From Acridotheres tristis (taxonomy: Eukaryota > Chordata > Aves > Passeriformes > Sturnidae), in NCBI GenBank assembly GCA_037013685.1, contig CM072888.1:1097034-1161033 (forward strand): DNA of 64,000 bases. Direction: 5' to 3'. The translations under genes were made by a program, and so were the position numbers. Below are positions 13,093-23,360 of the stretch, one piece after another. Position 1 is the first letter of the stretch; each line of letters starts with the position of its first letter. Under the pieces are notes generated by a model. The model was not told the origin of the DNA and did not search any database. It saw only the letters and a program-made list of their open reading frames with translations.

Positions 13093-14680
13093 CAGTCAAG
13101 AAGAAGGCAGCTACAGCAGCCTATAAAGCTGTTGTGCAAAGGGAAGGAGGATGCTCAGACCTGGTGGCAGCATCAATACTGGATGGAAGTTTCACTGACA
13201 CTGAAATGAAAACAAACACCTACCTGGAAAGAAACTCTAGGGAAATTTAGGAGTGCTTGGGGCCAGTCATTATGGTGATTAGCTATGCTAAGAGACAGCT
13301 GCACTCCCGTTGGCCTCATAAAATTTTTATCTGTCCAAAGGACACGCTGACACTCACTGAATCCAAGGCATATTATCTGATCAAATACGTTCTGTAGTAA
13401 CTTTTTCATTACAGTGTAAATAATAAATAAGAGTAGTGACTATTCACGAGGTATTTCCCCTGTATGTCAGTCTCGCCCTCCTCAAGTCTCAATGCACTGT
13501 CATGGAACAGAGTGTGCTACACATCCTCAGAGCACATAAATATCCCAGGTGGGAGAGCAGAGACAGAACAACACATAAGGAGTGGCTGATGGCCAGACCA
13601 GGAAAGAATTCCTGGAGAATCAGTCCAACTGAGCCAGGACCTGCACGGCCCATTCAAACAAAGAACAAGAAATGAATGAAATTGAAATCACTTAAAGTAA
13701 AGAAGGCCTTTAGCCATCAAAAAGGAGCAGGGGCTGAGTGACAATGTGAGGAATGCCCTCTGCCAGCATCACTCTTCCTGGGATAAGCTCTGTCTACAGA
13801 GTGCAGAAAAAGGGGTTTGCAGCCCAGGACTGACGGCATCCGAGCAGCAATAGCTGAAGATGTGTCTGCCTGCTTCTCAGCCTCCCACACACCATGGCCA
13901 CAGGCCAGGATTGTGCTCCTCACAGCAAACCTGGCCACCAAGGGTCCAGAAGGGTCAGAGTCACGGAGGTGGTAACAGGAAGCAGATGCCTTCCATGCAA
14001 ACCGTGGGGAGCACACCTCGGGAAGGCATCCAGGGGGCCAGCCTGGCTGGGCCTTGTAGCAATGTGGTCTAACAGTGGTCCCTGCCCATGGCTCCCCCAG
14101 CTATAGGACTCATCTGGCCACGCTGAGCCCCTTCCCTAAAGCTGGAATTTCCTCAGAGTGCTCTCCCTAGAGCCCAGTCCCTGTCTGCTCCATGGGACTC
14201 TTGCAGGGATATTCACTGGGAATGCTCCCTCGGTTCACATTATTGACCCTTGTGTCATTCACTCCATCACCACCTTATCAAGGCACTGGGACACCACAAG
14301 AGGCATCACTCAGAGCAAGAAACAGACTCCACATGCACACACACTCCTGCTGCAAAATCAAAGGATGATCCAAGGTAGGAAGTATTAATGAAGTGCGAGG
14401 GAGGGAGGTTAGGGTGGTTTTAGAAGCCAAACACAGCAAGCTAAGAGGCCTTTGCTGGAGCAAGAAGAAAAGAATTTCTTCTCTTGCTTTTATTTCTGGG
14501 TATTTTAAAATGGCAACTTTTAGCCCAATTCCCAGACTGCCACAGGAGACAACTGAGAGAACTCCAAGGCATGACAAGAGGCTTAAAACTCCTCTTTTTT
14601 TTATTACCATGAGCAAGAAGACCCCAAATCTCCACCCAGGGGCAAGCACTGGGTGCCCAGGCCTCCGGAGCTGTCTGCAT

Positions 14681-14696
14681 ACACACACACACACAC
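14681..14696. repeat. (AC)8 microsatellite
   Basis: Eight perfect AC dinucleotides in intron 6. Confidence 0.97.
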
Positions 14697-15286
14697 GTTT
14701 AGGGACACCACTACCAACATGGCACTACCTATTACACCGTTTTTAGAGAGGAGACGAGACATTTTCACAACGCACATCACAAAACTATTTTAGGACGAAT
14801 AAAGCAAGATGGAAATCAGCTTTACCCCACTGGACAATGATTGTATGGCAATAAAATGCAAGCTAGATCTTACTGCCAGGTCATTTTTGATTCACAGTGC
14901 TACTGACACTGTTACAGACATGGAGTGTGCATTGAAGCTTCGTCTCTGCCCAAATGTTTCAGGTGATCAGCCTTTTAAGGTTCAGGCCCCACCAAAGTTT
15001 TTTGTGAATCTCTCTTTCTTATTGTGCTCCTAAACCATCTCCTAGACGCCAGCAAGAGCAGCCTCCCACCTTCCTGCTGCCCCTGGAGTCCCTGTCAGTC
15101 CAGTGAAGATGAGGTTAGAGCGCCGTGCCACGGCCGAAGCAGCTGCGGAGCCCCCGCTGATGCGCCATCAGCACGGTCTCGCTGCTCCCACGGGGGTTAG
15201 AAAGCAGTGTCAGGGCCACACAGTTAGTTCTGGGCAGGTGGGTTGCTGTGACAGAGAAGGCCATAGCCAGGGAGCCTCTGCATTAC

Positions 15287-15466
15287 CATTATCGGGGTTG
15301 GAAAACATCCTACTTGCACTGGAGACGGTCTTTCCAATGTCAGCCAGCGAGCGCAGGTTGGATTTCTTGGTCTGGTGCCGGTGCTTCCTGAGCAGGGTGT
15401 AGGTGACCTTGTCCTTCAGGTCGGATTTCAGCAGCCCCGTCTCGATCTGATTGTCAACGATCATCT
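15287..15466 (-). CDS. SLC4A4: SLC4A4 exon 6 with nine-residue alternative cassette
   Basis: This 180-nt exon runs from [20 protein letters not shown] through [20 protein letters not shown] to [12 protein letters not shown]. Acceptor GCCACAG ends at 15467. The full-length donor is GTAATG at 15286. A second possible donor, GTAGGA, lies 27 nt upstream at 15313. Using it and joining to exon 7 would delete exactly RMFSNPDNG, the cassette missing from the NBCe1-D and -E variants described in mammals. The VSSAS motif directly before it corresponds by counting to human NBCe1-B Ser232, Ser233 and Ser235, phosphosites tied to IRBIT control, and all three are present. Exon phase is 1 at both ends. Confidence 0.97.
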
Positions 15467-17907
15467 CTGTGGCAGCCACAGGAAGGGAGAGGGAGGGAAA
15501 GAGGGAGGAGAGAGCAAAATTAACCACAGAGCTCAAAACTGCTTCCAGGGACAGCAGAGGCAGGGGTTTGGAGGGATTTTCACCCTGCCTTTTTGAAGGC
15601 TTTCTTACCATCTCAAAGCCAGGTTTTATTCGTATGAAAACCTCTTTTGGACATTCTTCTTGAAACAGAACATAAGCACTTCCACCCAGCACGGGCCACT
15701 AACACACACCTATTACATGGAGAATCCCTTCTGTTATTTCCTACATGCCACAGAGTCTATCTCAAAGACCAGGGTAAGACTTAGCTCAGAAACTGAATCC
15801 CTTCTGAGCCTGGACTTATACAATAACTCTATTGCAAGTTCCACGATGCTCTCAAAAAGCTTCTATCAGATTGAACAAGGCCTCAGTTCACCTTGCAGGC
15901 CCTCAGTAAAATCTAATCTCAAGATAGGAAGAAGTCCTGGAGATGAGCCACTAATTAAATCATTCACTTGCAGGATTGAAGTGATGGCAACTACAAATGG
16001 CAGAACTTGCTCCAGTTACCACAGGATATATTATATGGCTTTACTTTTCATGGAGTCGCCAGGAGAAAAGTCCCCCAGCATCCTCAATGTCTGCTCACTT
16101 CCCATCAATTCCCTCCTTTCTCCTCCTTTATCCCAGAGGAAAAAGGCAAAAAGGTGGCCAGACTTACGAAGAATGTCCCCTGTGCAGTAAAATTCGCATG
16201 AAGTTGTTCCCTTGATGACTTGAGTTCACGCCCTGTCCCCTGAGGGCAAGTGGCAGCTCATATTTGTCTGCTGGTAACTTTTATTTGTGCTAATAATAAA
16301 AGTTATGGCAAGGGGGAGGCAGGACACAGATCACATTTGCTAACTCAGTGAGCCAGAAAGTCATCCTCTACGTGCTGCCCAGGAATTAATGCCTCTTCAA
16401 ACCCCTAAGGAAGAGCCTAGCTCTTCCTCTCAAATTAAGACAGGGTGGGTATACACACGTAGGTACCCTTACACAACATGTTTGGCAACAGGCTGACCTT
16501 TGTTAAGTGTTATTTTAATACAAGCTTTCCTTGCTCATGGTTTTGGTTAGTGATTTTTGGAGTATTTCCTTCAGAACCTTCATTCAAGTTTATCCTTTTC
16601 TATCTGGCCCTTCCCTTCCCTGTTGCTGATAAGACACAAACAACAAAGACAGTTTTTCTTTGGAATTTTTATTTCCTGTGTGTCACTACCAGACACCAGC
16701 CAAGTGATCATGATTAAATCATCCTGGAAATCCAGTCCTGGATATCCCTACCTGTCTGATTAAGGGTCTGGACCAGCAAAAACACCCTGCTCAGGACAGT
16801 GTCGCAGTGTCACAGCAACAGCAGCCACCGATGTGTAATTTAATCTCCTAGGAATTAGATTTAATTTGGGTTTTGAAGAAGGAGATTGAAAGTGACATCT
16901 CGAAGGGACTTCAAGAGAAAATTTAATGTTGAGGGTTTAACGTTTTGACCATGAACATCAGCTTCTGAAGCAGGTTCACCTTCAGCAGAAAACTTCAGAG
17001 GTTCTTGGGGGGGTTTATTTTGTTAAAACTTTGCAATGCTGTGCATTTGGATACGCAGACACAAAAGCAAGGGGAGATAAATGTCACCATAAGCACTTGC
17101 AAAACTAAGTTCAAAACTCTGTATTTAACACCAGAAGCAGCTGTAATTCCAAGTCTTACAATCCAGTGTATGGGAGAATTCCATGCCACGATAATTTTAA
17201 CCTTACTTCCTGAGATGATCATTCAAAGCACTGAGTTTTGGCGGAGGAAGTATTTAGTTTTGCTCTTTTAGATCTCTTCATGTAATGGCTCTTAAACTCA
17301 TCTTTTTGGTTAAATGTCACTCCACTGGATGGCTCACTTGGAAGATTTCTTTTCTCTAAGTTCTCACACACCATGGGGAGCATGATCTGGCTCTCAGCAT
17401 GTCACTGAGTGTCACTCGGGGCACAGCTAACTTGACTGGAGAAAAGCCACCCTCCCATTCTGCAGAGCAGGGCACCAGCCCGTGTTGGGGGTGCTCTCCC
17501 CTCTCCCTTGCTGGGGCTGGTGGGGGGGGGTATCCCACCCTAAACACCTGCCTTCAGTGGGCAGCTGAACACCTCACCCAAGAGCAATGCCTGGCCCGAG
17601 CTGTTCTGCATGAATGGGACCTGATGGGTATCTCTGTCCCCAGAGGCGTGGCCCTTCCACATGTCACCTTTTCCACAGTGACCAAAAATTGATGTCTTTT
17701 ACTCTTCTTCCTGCACTGAGAAGAACTCTTTTTACCTGTCTGCTATCCTTTTCTAGTTTTCCCCACTTATTCCTTGTTCTTTCTTTTTTTCCTTCTTTTA
17801 TTGGAAAAGCAGCACTTTCTTATTAAAACCATCCATAAAACCATACGAGGGTCAATAAAAACTTGTGGGGAAGCAGTGAAGGAAAGAGCCAAGACAGGTG
17901 TACTTAC
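15467..17907 (-). other. SLC4A4: SLC4A4 intron 5
   Basis: This is a 2.4-kb phase-1 intron. Apart from an 11-bp-arm inverted repeat (16275-16305) and a short run of G near 17522, I see nothing identifiable. I found no CR1 here. Confidence 0.9.
16275..16305. repeat. Perfect inverted repeat, 11-bp arms, 9-nt loop
   Basis: TAACTTTTATT and AATAAAAGTTA flank TGTGCTAAT. It could form a stem-loop; no function is implied by position. Confidence 0.9.
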
Positions 17908-18068
17908 CCACCACCTGTGGGAGGGAAGAGGCCTCCATATCCAGCATGATGGAGCCCTTCTCTATGCAGGTCCTCAGCTCAAACAGGCTGTGCAGAGACA
18001 AGGTGGCCACGTGTGGTTTGCTCCATCGCTCCCCACCTTGTTCCACCTTCTCCTCAAACTTGATCCAC
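17908..18068 (-). CDS. SLC4A4: SLC4A4 exon 5, cytoplasmic N-terminal domain
   Basis: This 161-nt exon encodes 53 full codons, from [18 protein letters not shown] through [14 protein letters not shown] to EASSLPQVV. This is the SLC4-family cytoplasmic core, the fold related to the band 3 N-terminal domain, which is nearly invariant among bicarbonate transporters. Acceptor TTGCAG ends at 18069 and donor GTAAGT starts at 17907. The exon enters in phase 2 and leaves in phase 1; the last G joins AG of exon 6 to make Glu-Met. Small differences from the human protein are Ile for Met in the TCxEKG motif, Met for Arg in LDxEAS, and Val for Leu near the end. None of these is a known catalytic position. 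Confidence 0.96.
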
Positions 18069-19371
18069 CTGCAACAGGGCAGAGCAATGACATGGGGTTA
18101 AGGCTGCTGCCTCCTTGCAGGGAAATAAATCAGCATTTCTGGAAATAAGGCACTATCCACCTTTGCTACCTTGGCAGTTCTGGTTTATTGGTAGGACTGT
18201 ATCATCCTTAGAGGGCTGGTCCAAACGAAATGATTCCATGATTCAAATTCAGGCAATAAAATACAGAATCAGGCACTGCCAAGATGCAGGCAGCATGGAA
18301 TACTGCTGGCCCAGGCCACAGGCTGACAAAGGGGGGAAGAGAGGAGCTCATCCCAGCCATGTCTGAAGGTGGTCTTAGAGAACCAAATGAGTCACCAAAG
18401 GAGAAGGCACAAATTAAGGAGCTCATTCTTTCCCTCCAGCTGCTGTTTAATGATTTAACCAAGCAGGTCTGAAAAATCCAGAAAACTTATCTCTAAGGGA
18501 AGGTGAGAGCAAAGGGTAAATCCTGGTTGTGCAAAATAGTCTTTACACCCCTAAAACTAAAAGCAGGGAAGCAGGAGGCTCCACGTCCCTGGACTGCAGC
18601 CCACCCCCACTCCCCCCTGCAGCCTTGACCCTGCCCTTGGCTCTGCTGTGCCCAGCCTGGAGCACACTGGGATGGGCAGCTGGGCTGGGGCATCTCACCT
18701 GGCCCACACCTTCCTCCTTACCAGCAACGGCCTTGGGGTAAACTGGGGGTGCAGGAAAAGGTGGTTCAATATGCCTTAATGGCAAAGCAGAAATGCTTTT
18801 TAATCCTCTCTTGAGACACCATTTTAATATATGTGGAAAATGAAAATTCCAGTGACTAATATAAAGGGATTAAGAAAAAAACCCACACACGTAAGGTAAG
18901 AAAGCCCATAAATTTCTTCAAAAGAATATTATTAACAGCGAGCAAAATTATCTTTAATCCTGAAAAATGTATTATTTGAGGATTAATCAATTATGCTTCA
19001 CAATTGCAATAATCTCTTTTTGAGACTTTGTTTTTTTCAAGCTGCTTTTTAACTCAAGCTAAAAGACTGATTTTTATCTCCAATTAATAAGGTCCTTTTA
19101 GTTCACAAAAACTAAGTGTTTCCTAGAGTCCTGGGTGGATGCAAATCTGTGCACTTCAGGGGCTTTGTGTGATGTGGGACCGAGTTACATTTATCCTGTA
19201 ACAGCAGGAAGGGTGCAAATTACCAGTGTTTGTCCTCCCAGGGAAAGTGATTACTCACAACTATCAATATTTGCTTTTTGTTTACTTTTCTCACTCCAGT
19301 CCACAATCCCAGCACAATAAACCAAACATTAACTTGAAGACCTGGGTGAACAAACTCCTGCTCTATTCATG

Positions 19372-19470
19372 CAATCAGAGAATGGTGTGGGTTGGGAGGG
19401 ACCTCAAAGCTCACCTAGTTCCACACTGCTGCCATGGGCAGGGGCACCTTCCAGGAACTAGGCTGCACCA
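19372..19470 (-). mobile_element. CR1 LINE 3' end fragment
   Basis: The plus strand reads CAGAGAATGGTGTGGGTTGG, then GGACCTCAAAGCTCA, the reverse complement of the CR1 3' end. Confidence 0.85.
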
Positions 19471-20351
19471 ACATGGGAATGCCTGCATTCCAGAGGTGGT
19501 CAGAGGATACAGAGTGAAGCACAAAAAGGAAAAGACCTGCAGCAGCTGGAGCCCCCCAGCCTGTCATGAGGCTCAGTGAAGACTCTCTGGGGACCAAGAC
19601 AGGCCCACCATAGCATGGGGACTGCTGCTCTCTAAGGGAGATGGCAGGAAGTGATGGGATTACAGAGAAAAGGAATGACAGTGTTGGCCTGTGAGATGGT
19701 GCATATGGGTTTTTTAAACTTCTGTTATGATCTTTGTTGTTATATAAGCTGAGTCAGGAATTACATTTTTATCCTTCACCCTTTCATACCTGGTAATATG
19801 AACACAGCTTTCACGGGGTTGGGAGGGAGGTGCAGCAGACAGAAGGAATGTGCAGATGTCAGAACAGAGCAGGAGGGAGATGAGGAAGGTGATTTGATTG
19901 TTTGTTCTCTCAAACACAAGTGCAGGCTTTAGCCCTGCACCTGCATGCAGGCAGTGCTGCTCTCCCCAGCTGGGAGCTGTGCAGTTCTACCCTGGGGCCA
20001 GGGGAAGCATCAATCCCACCAAGTCTCTTCTGCCCTCCCTTCTCTCCTCCACCTGCACAGCCCTGCACTTTTACTTGTGTTCAGTTGTGGGGGAGCTGTT
20101 CTGCAGCAGCAGATGCAAAGCAACCCCAAAAGAGCTGGCAGACCTGTGCCCACAGAAGCACAGCACCAGCCAGCTCTGGAAGTACTGGGAGATGCTCAGG
20201 AGGTTCTATGGTGCAAGGTTAGGTAATTTCAGGAGTGTACTGAAAAATCAGACACTTGGTAAGATCACTATCCAAGGCAGGAGGTTGGACCAATTTAGAA
20301 ATTAAACAGCACCTCAACAGGGTGCTTCGTTACATTCTGTGTCATTCGTAC

Positions 20352-20605
20352 AAAGAATCATGGATCCATTCAGGTTGGCAAACCTGACCATCCAACCCAA
20401 ACATTAATCCAGCAAAGCCAAGGCCACCACCACATTGTTAAATCACCCAAGAGATGAGGACTTCACCACTACCCTGGGCAGACAATCCTGAGGGTGAAGA
20501 AATTTTTCCTAAGATCCGATCTAAACCTCCCCTGGCACAACTTGAGGCTGTTTCCTCTCGTCCTGTGGTTTGCTGCTTGGGAGAAAACCCTGGAGAGAAC
20601 CCCAC
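20352..20605 (-). mobile_element. CR1 LINE fragment of a different subfamily
   Basis: The plus strand contains GAAGAAATTTTTCCTAAGAT, CTAAACCTCCCCTGGCACAA and CTTGAGGCTGTTTCCTCT in order, the reverse complement of an avian CR1 subfamily distinct from most copies here. It is older and more diverged. Confidence 0.9.
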
Positions 20606-21634
20606 ACACAGCTCAGTGCAGCACTCCTACCAAAGACAGGTAAAAACACCTAAATCAGGAAGTGCTGAATTCAGGGTAAGAGGAAAGAAGAGCAATAAAT
20701 GGAGGAAAGGACGAGCAACAAGTCAGAAGTTAGAGAGTAAAAGGCAAAAAGTCATTAAGTAAGTTCCCCAAGCGACTGAGAAGCAAAAATAAAGCAAGAT
20801 AAGAGGTAAAGGTGGAAGAGCTCATTAAATCACAGGTAAAGAAGTTTAAGGTGACCAAACAGGGGCTAACTTTGAACACATACAGTGCCCTTAAGAGGGG
20901 GAGGTGGGGAAAGAGCTTAGCCCAGCCACCAAAAAGGAAAAGGAAAACCCCCAGGCTCAGTGAGGGCAATTGGGAATAGGTCAGTGATGTTCAGATATAG
21001 ACTATATGTAACTTGTAGCAGCCAGACTCCACAAACATCCCAGCTTTTTTTGTCATGGCTTCCAAACTAACAGCAGCATCAAAGAATTCAACCAAGGAAC
21101 TCAAAGCAAGCGATCCCATCCAGCATTTAACATGCACCTTGAACAATTTCTGCACAAGAAAACACCTTTAAGATTTTTTTTCCTTTTTAAAATTACTTCC
21201 ATCAGTAACTCACTAGGACGGGGCCAGCTAGAATTTCCCAGCCTGTGGTGTGAGGTGGTAGCAGGCTCCAAAGCCACTTTGGGGCAATAGCACTGGAGTT
21301 TTGACTCAGCCAGCAACTCCTGGCAATTCCGGCCGAGATGTGTCCCCCTTTGCAAAGCAATACTGAGCCCATACTGCTCTCTGCACAGGCAAACTATTGC
21401 AGTCTATCTGGCACTCTGCTGTTTTCCTAGTTTATCTTTTGGAATATTTAAAGAAACCCTAAAATTCTCTCGTTTGTCAAAGAATGGTGATGTGAGCTAC
21501 CCAGGCTCCTTCCCGTGGCTTGCCCATGCAATCCCGGAGCACGGGTAGCACCCAATGGAATGCTAAAACAAGCATTTCCCATGGGAGCGCTGCTGCCTGC
21601 CCTTCCCTCTCAGGGTAAAGGAAAACCAACCCAC

Positions 21635-21770
21635 CTTGCAGTCTCCTTCCACTCCATCTCCTGTCCATCGACAGCCAGAAGCTCGTCCAGCTCGGTGAAG
21701 AGCTGCGGGGGCGCGGGGCTGTCATCTTCCTCTCCCAGGATGAAGCGGATGCGCTCGGCGGCGGGGGAGA
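21635..21770 (-). CDS. SLC4A4: SLC4A4 exon 4, first exon shared by all isoforms
   Basis: This 136-nt exon encodes [16 protein letters not shown] at its start and [15 protein letters not shown] near its end, the beginning of the common cytoplasmic N-terminal domain of NBCe1. That domain dimerises and packs against the membrane transport domain. In NBCe1-B transcripts the acceptor is CTGCAG ending at 21771; the exon's first two bases (TC) complete an Ile codon begun in exon 3. In NBCe1-A transcripts the same bases complete a Val codon, with no splice. Donor GTGGGT starts at 21634 after GCA AG, and exon 5 supplies G TGG to make Arg-Trp. The visible residues match human NBCe1 as I recall it almost perfectly, which fixes the family member as SLC4A4 rather than SLC4A5, A7, A8 or A10. 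Confidence 0.97.
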
Positions 21771-21894
21771 CTGCAGAGGTGAAAATACTGCGGTTAACGG
21801 CCTGAGGCACCACCAGGGCCGTGCGGCTCCTCTCCTTGCCCTGCTCCCCAAGGCCATTCAGCTGCTTCTCCTCGCTGCCTCTGCCATCCGACAT
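21771..21894 (-). CDS. SLC4A4: SLC4A4 alternative first coding segment, NBCe1-A-type N-terminus
   Basis: The ATG at 21894 opens a frame running without an intron into exon 4. It encodes a 42-residue leader starting [10 protein letters not shown] and ending NRSIFTSAV, the last codon being completed by exon 4. The human kidney-type NBCe1-A leader is 41 residues, with a matching LGE.G..RS centre and an identical SIFTSAV end. In mammals this start replaces the 85-residue NBCe1-B N-terminus and gives the isoform that exports bicarbonate across the basolateral membrane of the proximal tubule. The ATG has A at -3, and no ATG lies upstream as far as the TATA-like box at 22157. The last bases double as the polypyrimidine tract and AG acceptor used by NBCe1-B transcripts. 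The homology is clear at the C-terminal half and weak in the first dozen residues. Expression in this animal is inferred. Confidence 0.9.
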
Positions 21895-22135
21895 CGTCGT
21901 CGCTGCGGACGCAGGGCCGTGAGCGAGGGTGTCTCTGGCTCCCTCTCTCCCCTTCCTCGCGTCTCACTGAACTTCTTACAAGTTCAAGCTGGGAGTAAAG
22001 TTCAGGAAAACTTGTCTCTTCCTACAGACCTGAACTATGTTACAGCAATTTGCAGTCCTTGTTAAAAAAAAAGCACTATGGAGCTCAGAACCAACGCGCT
22101 CTGTGGCGCTGCCCGAGGACCTGCCGCTCTCTGAG
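21895..22135 (-). promoter_or_regulatory. SLC4A4: Probable NBCe1-A 5' untranslated leader, CpG-rich near the ATG
   Basis: About 240 bp lie between the likely start site and the ATG. There is no upstream ATG in any frame, against three or four expected by chance. The ATG-proximal 60 bp is CpG-rich (for example CGACGACG and GCGTCCGCAGCG on the minus strand), unlike the surrounding intron. I see no convincing splice pair inside it, so I treat it as contiguous with exon 4. The outer limit is set only by the TATA-like box. Confidence 0.5.
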
Positions 22136-22156
22136 CAGCCCGGATCCTTCACCCCC

Positions 22157-22165
22157 TTTTTTATA
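22157..22165 (-). promoter_or_regulatory. SLC4A4: TATA-like box of the proposed NBCe1-A promoter
   Basis: The minus strand reads TATAAAAAA followed by a G-rich run, about 265 bp upstream of the NBCe1-A start codon. A start site 30-33 bp downstream would fall near 22132, where TCAGAG is a weak initiator match. The interval 21895-22165 has no ATG on the minus strand, as expected of a functional leader. In mammals the NBCe1-A promoter is also inside intron 3, immediately upstream of exon 4. The box is seen; its use is inferred. Confidence 0.55.
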
Positions 22166-23101
22166 TGACCTAAAACCAGTTCCAGCCAAACCAATTGGGG
22201 GCTTGCTGGCACAGCATCCCTTTGCTGGCTTTCCCCTCCCTCCCTGCCAGCCAGGTTTGGGCTGCCATTGGCCTGCAAGGCAGGCTGGAACCTCCCCAGC
22301 CCACCACTGGAAAACACAGGAATACTTAACAGAAGGGTTGTCTCCTCTATACATGAAGAATGCAACCCAATGCATTTAGTCAGGCACCAATGCACTGAAA
22401 AAAAACAACTGGTCCTATTGGAAAAGACTGCCTGTTTAGGCAAAAGAACTATGTTCAACACACAGCACAAGCAAAGTCTGTTTGCATCATAAGCTTGAGA
22501 AAAAGGATAGAAACCCTTTCCTGGTTAAGGATTCAGAATTCAAAACTGAGAACATCACTGTCCCCATCCTAAAGCCCGAGGACATCTCCTAAAGGCAACT
22601 GGAGCCCACATCACCAGAGTCACCTTGCTGGAGGGCTCCATGTGCTCTACAGCCTTTTTCTCAGCATATCACCTTAAAACAAAGGTGTGACCATGTGAAA
22701 TTTTAAGACAGGAATCCTTTCTGCTGGATGTTTATCAGCATTAGAGATACACAGCAGACTATGAACTTTGAACAGTTCTGCTAAAAAACTTCTTTCTTTT
22801 CAAAAGATCAGCTGTCTGTCTCTTGCAAAATAATTAATTACACCAGGTGTAACCACACTGATTTTTCCAGGGTAAACAGACTCTCAATTTGCAGTGGGAA
22901 AAAAGAAATCAGTAAAAACCATGCCCTTTACTCCTTTTTCTTTTCCTTAAATAAACTTTCACAGCTTTCTTCCTAAATTACTCAGAGTGATGATGCTTCA
23001 GCAATATAGATTTCTTTGGGACTGAAAGTATATTTGTAATCATAAATGTCCTTGGAATCTCCTGGGAGCCTGCCCCACTGCTACAGCAGCCTCCCCATCA
23101 C

Positions 23102-23360
23102 GAGGCATTCAGCTCCCTGCAGGCTCCAGGAGAGCTGGAGAGGGACTTCTGACAAGGACCTGCAGTAACAGGACAAGGGAGAATGGCTTCCCCCTGACAG
23201 AGGGCAGGGTTAGATGGGATATTGGGAATAAATTCTTCCCTGGTGCAGGCTGCCCAAAGAAGCTGCTCCTGGATCCCTGGAAGTGTCCAAGGCCAGGCTG
23301 AATGAGGCTTGGGCAACCTGGGCTAGTGGAAGGTGTCCCTGCCCATGGCACGAGATGCCA
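23102..23360 (+). mobile_element. CR1 LINE fragment
   Basis: It contains GAGAGCTGGAGAGGGACTT, GACAAGGGAGAATGGCTTCC and CTAGTGGAAGGTGTCCCTGC. The final TTCCAACCC tail is missing, so it is truncated at both ends. Confidence 0.92.

Larger units (their letters stand above)
8524..15286 (-). other. SLC4A4: SLC4A4 intron 6
   Basis: This is a 6.8-kb phase-1 intron. It contains a diverged 53-bp-period duplication (9880-9963), an AAAAG-rich tract (10967-10986), CR1 fragments at 11551-11691 and 13029-13092, an (AC)8 microsatellite (14681-14696), and a CpG-rich patch with a small perfect hairpin (15105-15200) just downstream of exon 6. Confidence 0.9.
18069..21634 (-). other. SLC4A4: SLC4A4 intron 4
   Basis: This is a 3.6-kb phase-2 intron. 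It holds an AT-rich, homeodomain-motif-rich block (about 18780-19110) and CR1 fragments at 19372-19470 and 20352-20605. A possible CR1 tail remnant lies near 18205-18245. Confidence 0.9.

Noticed and set aside
15660..16190. 176-codon open frame on the plus strand next to exon 6
   Set aside because: Antisense to intron 5, no family resemblance, and length is within chance.
21635..21770. Exons belonging to SLC4A5, SLC4A7, SLC4A8 or SLC4A10
   Set aside because: The residues match NBCe1 in particular (SPAAERIRF start, SIFTSAV leader, RMFSNPDNG cassette), and the exon 3 sequence is the NBCe1-B N-terminus.
22832..22848. Second HNF1-like site closer to the NBCe1-A promoter (AATTAATTACA)
   Set aside because: It mismatches the consensus at about four of twelve informative positions.
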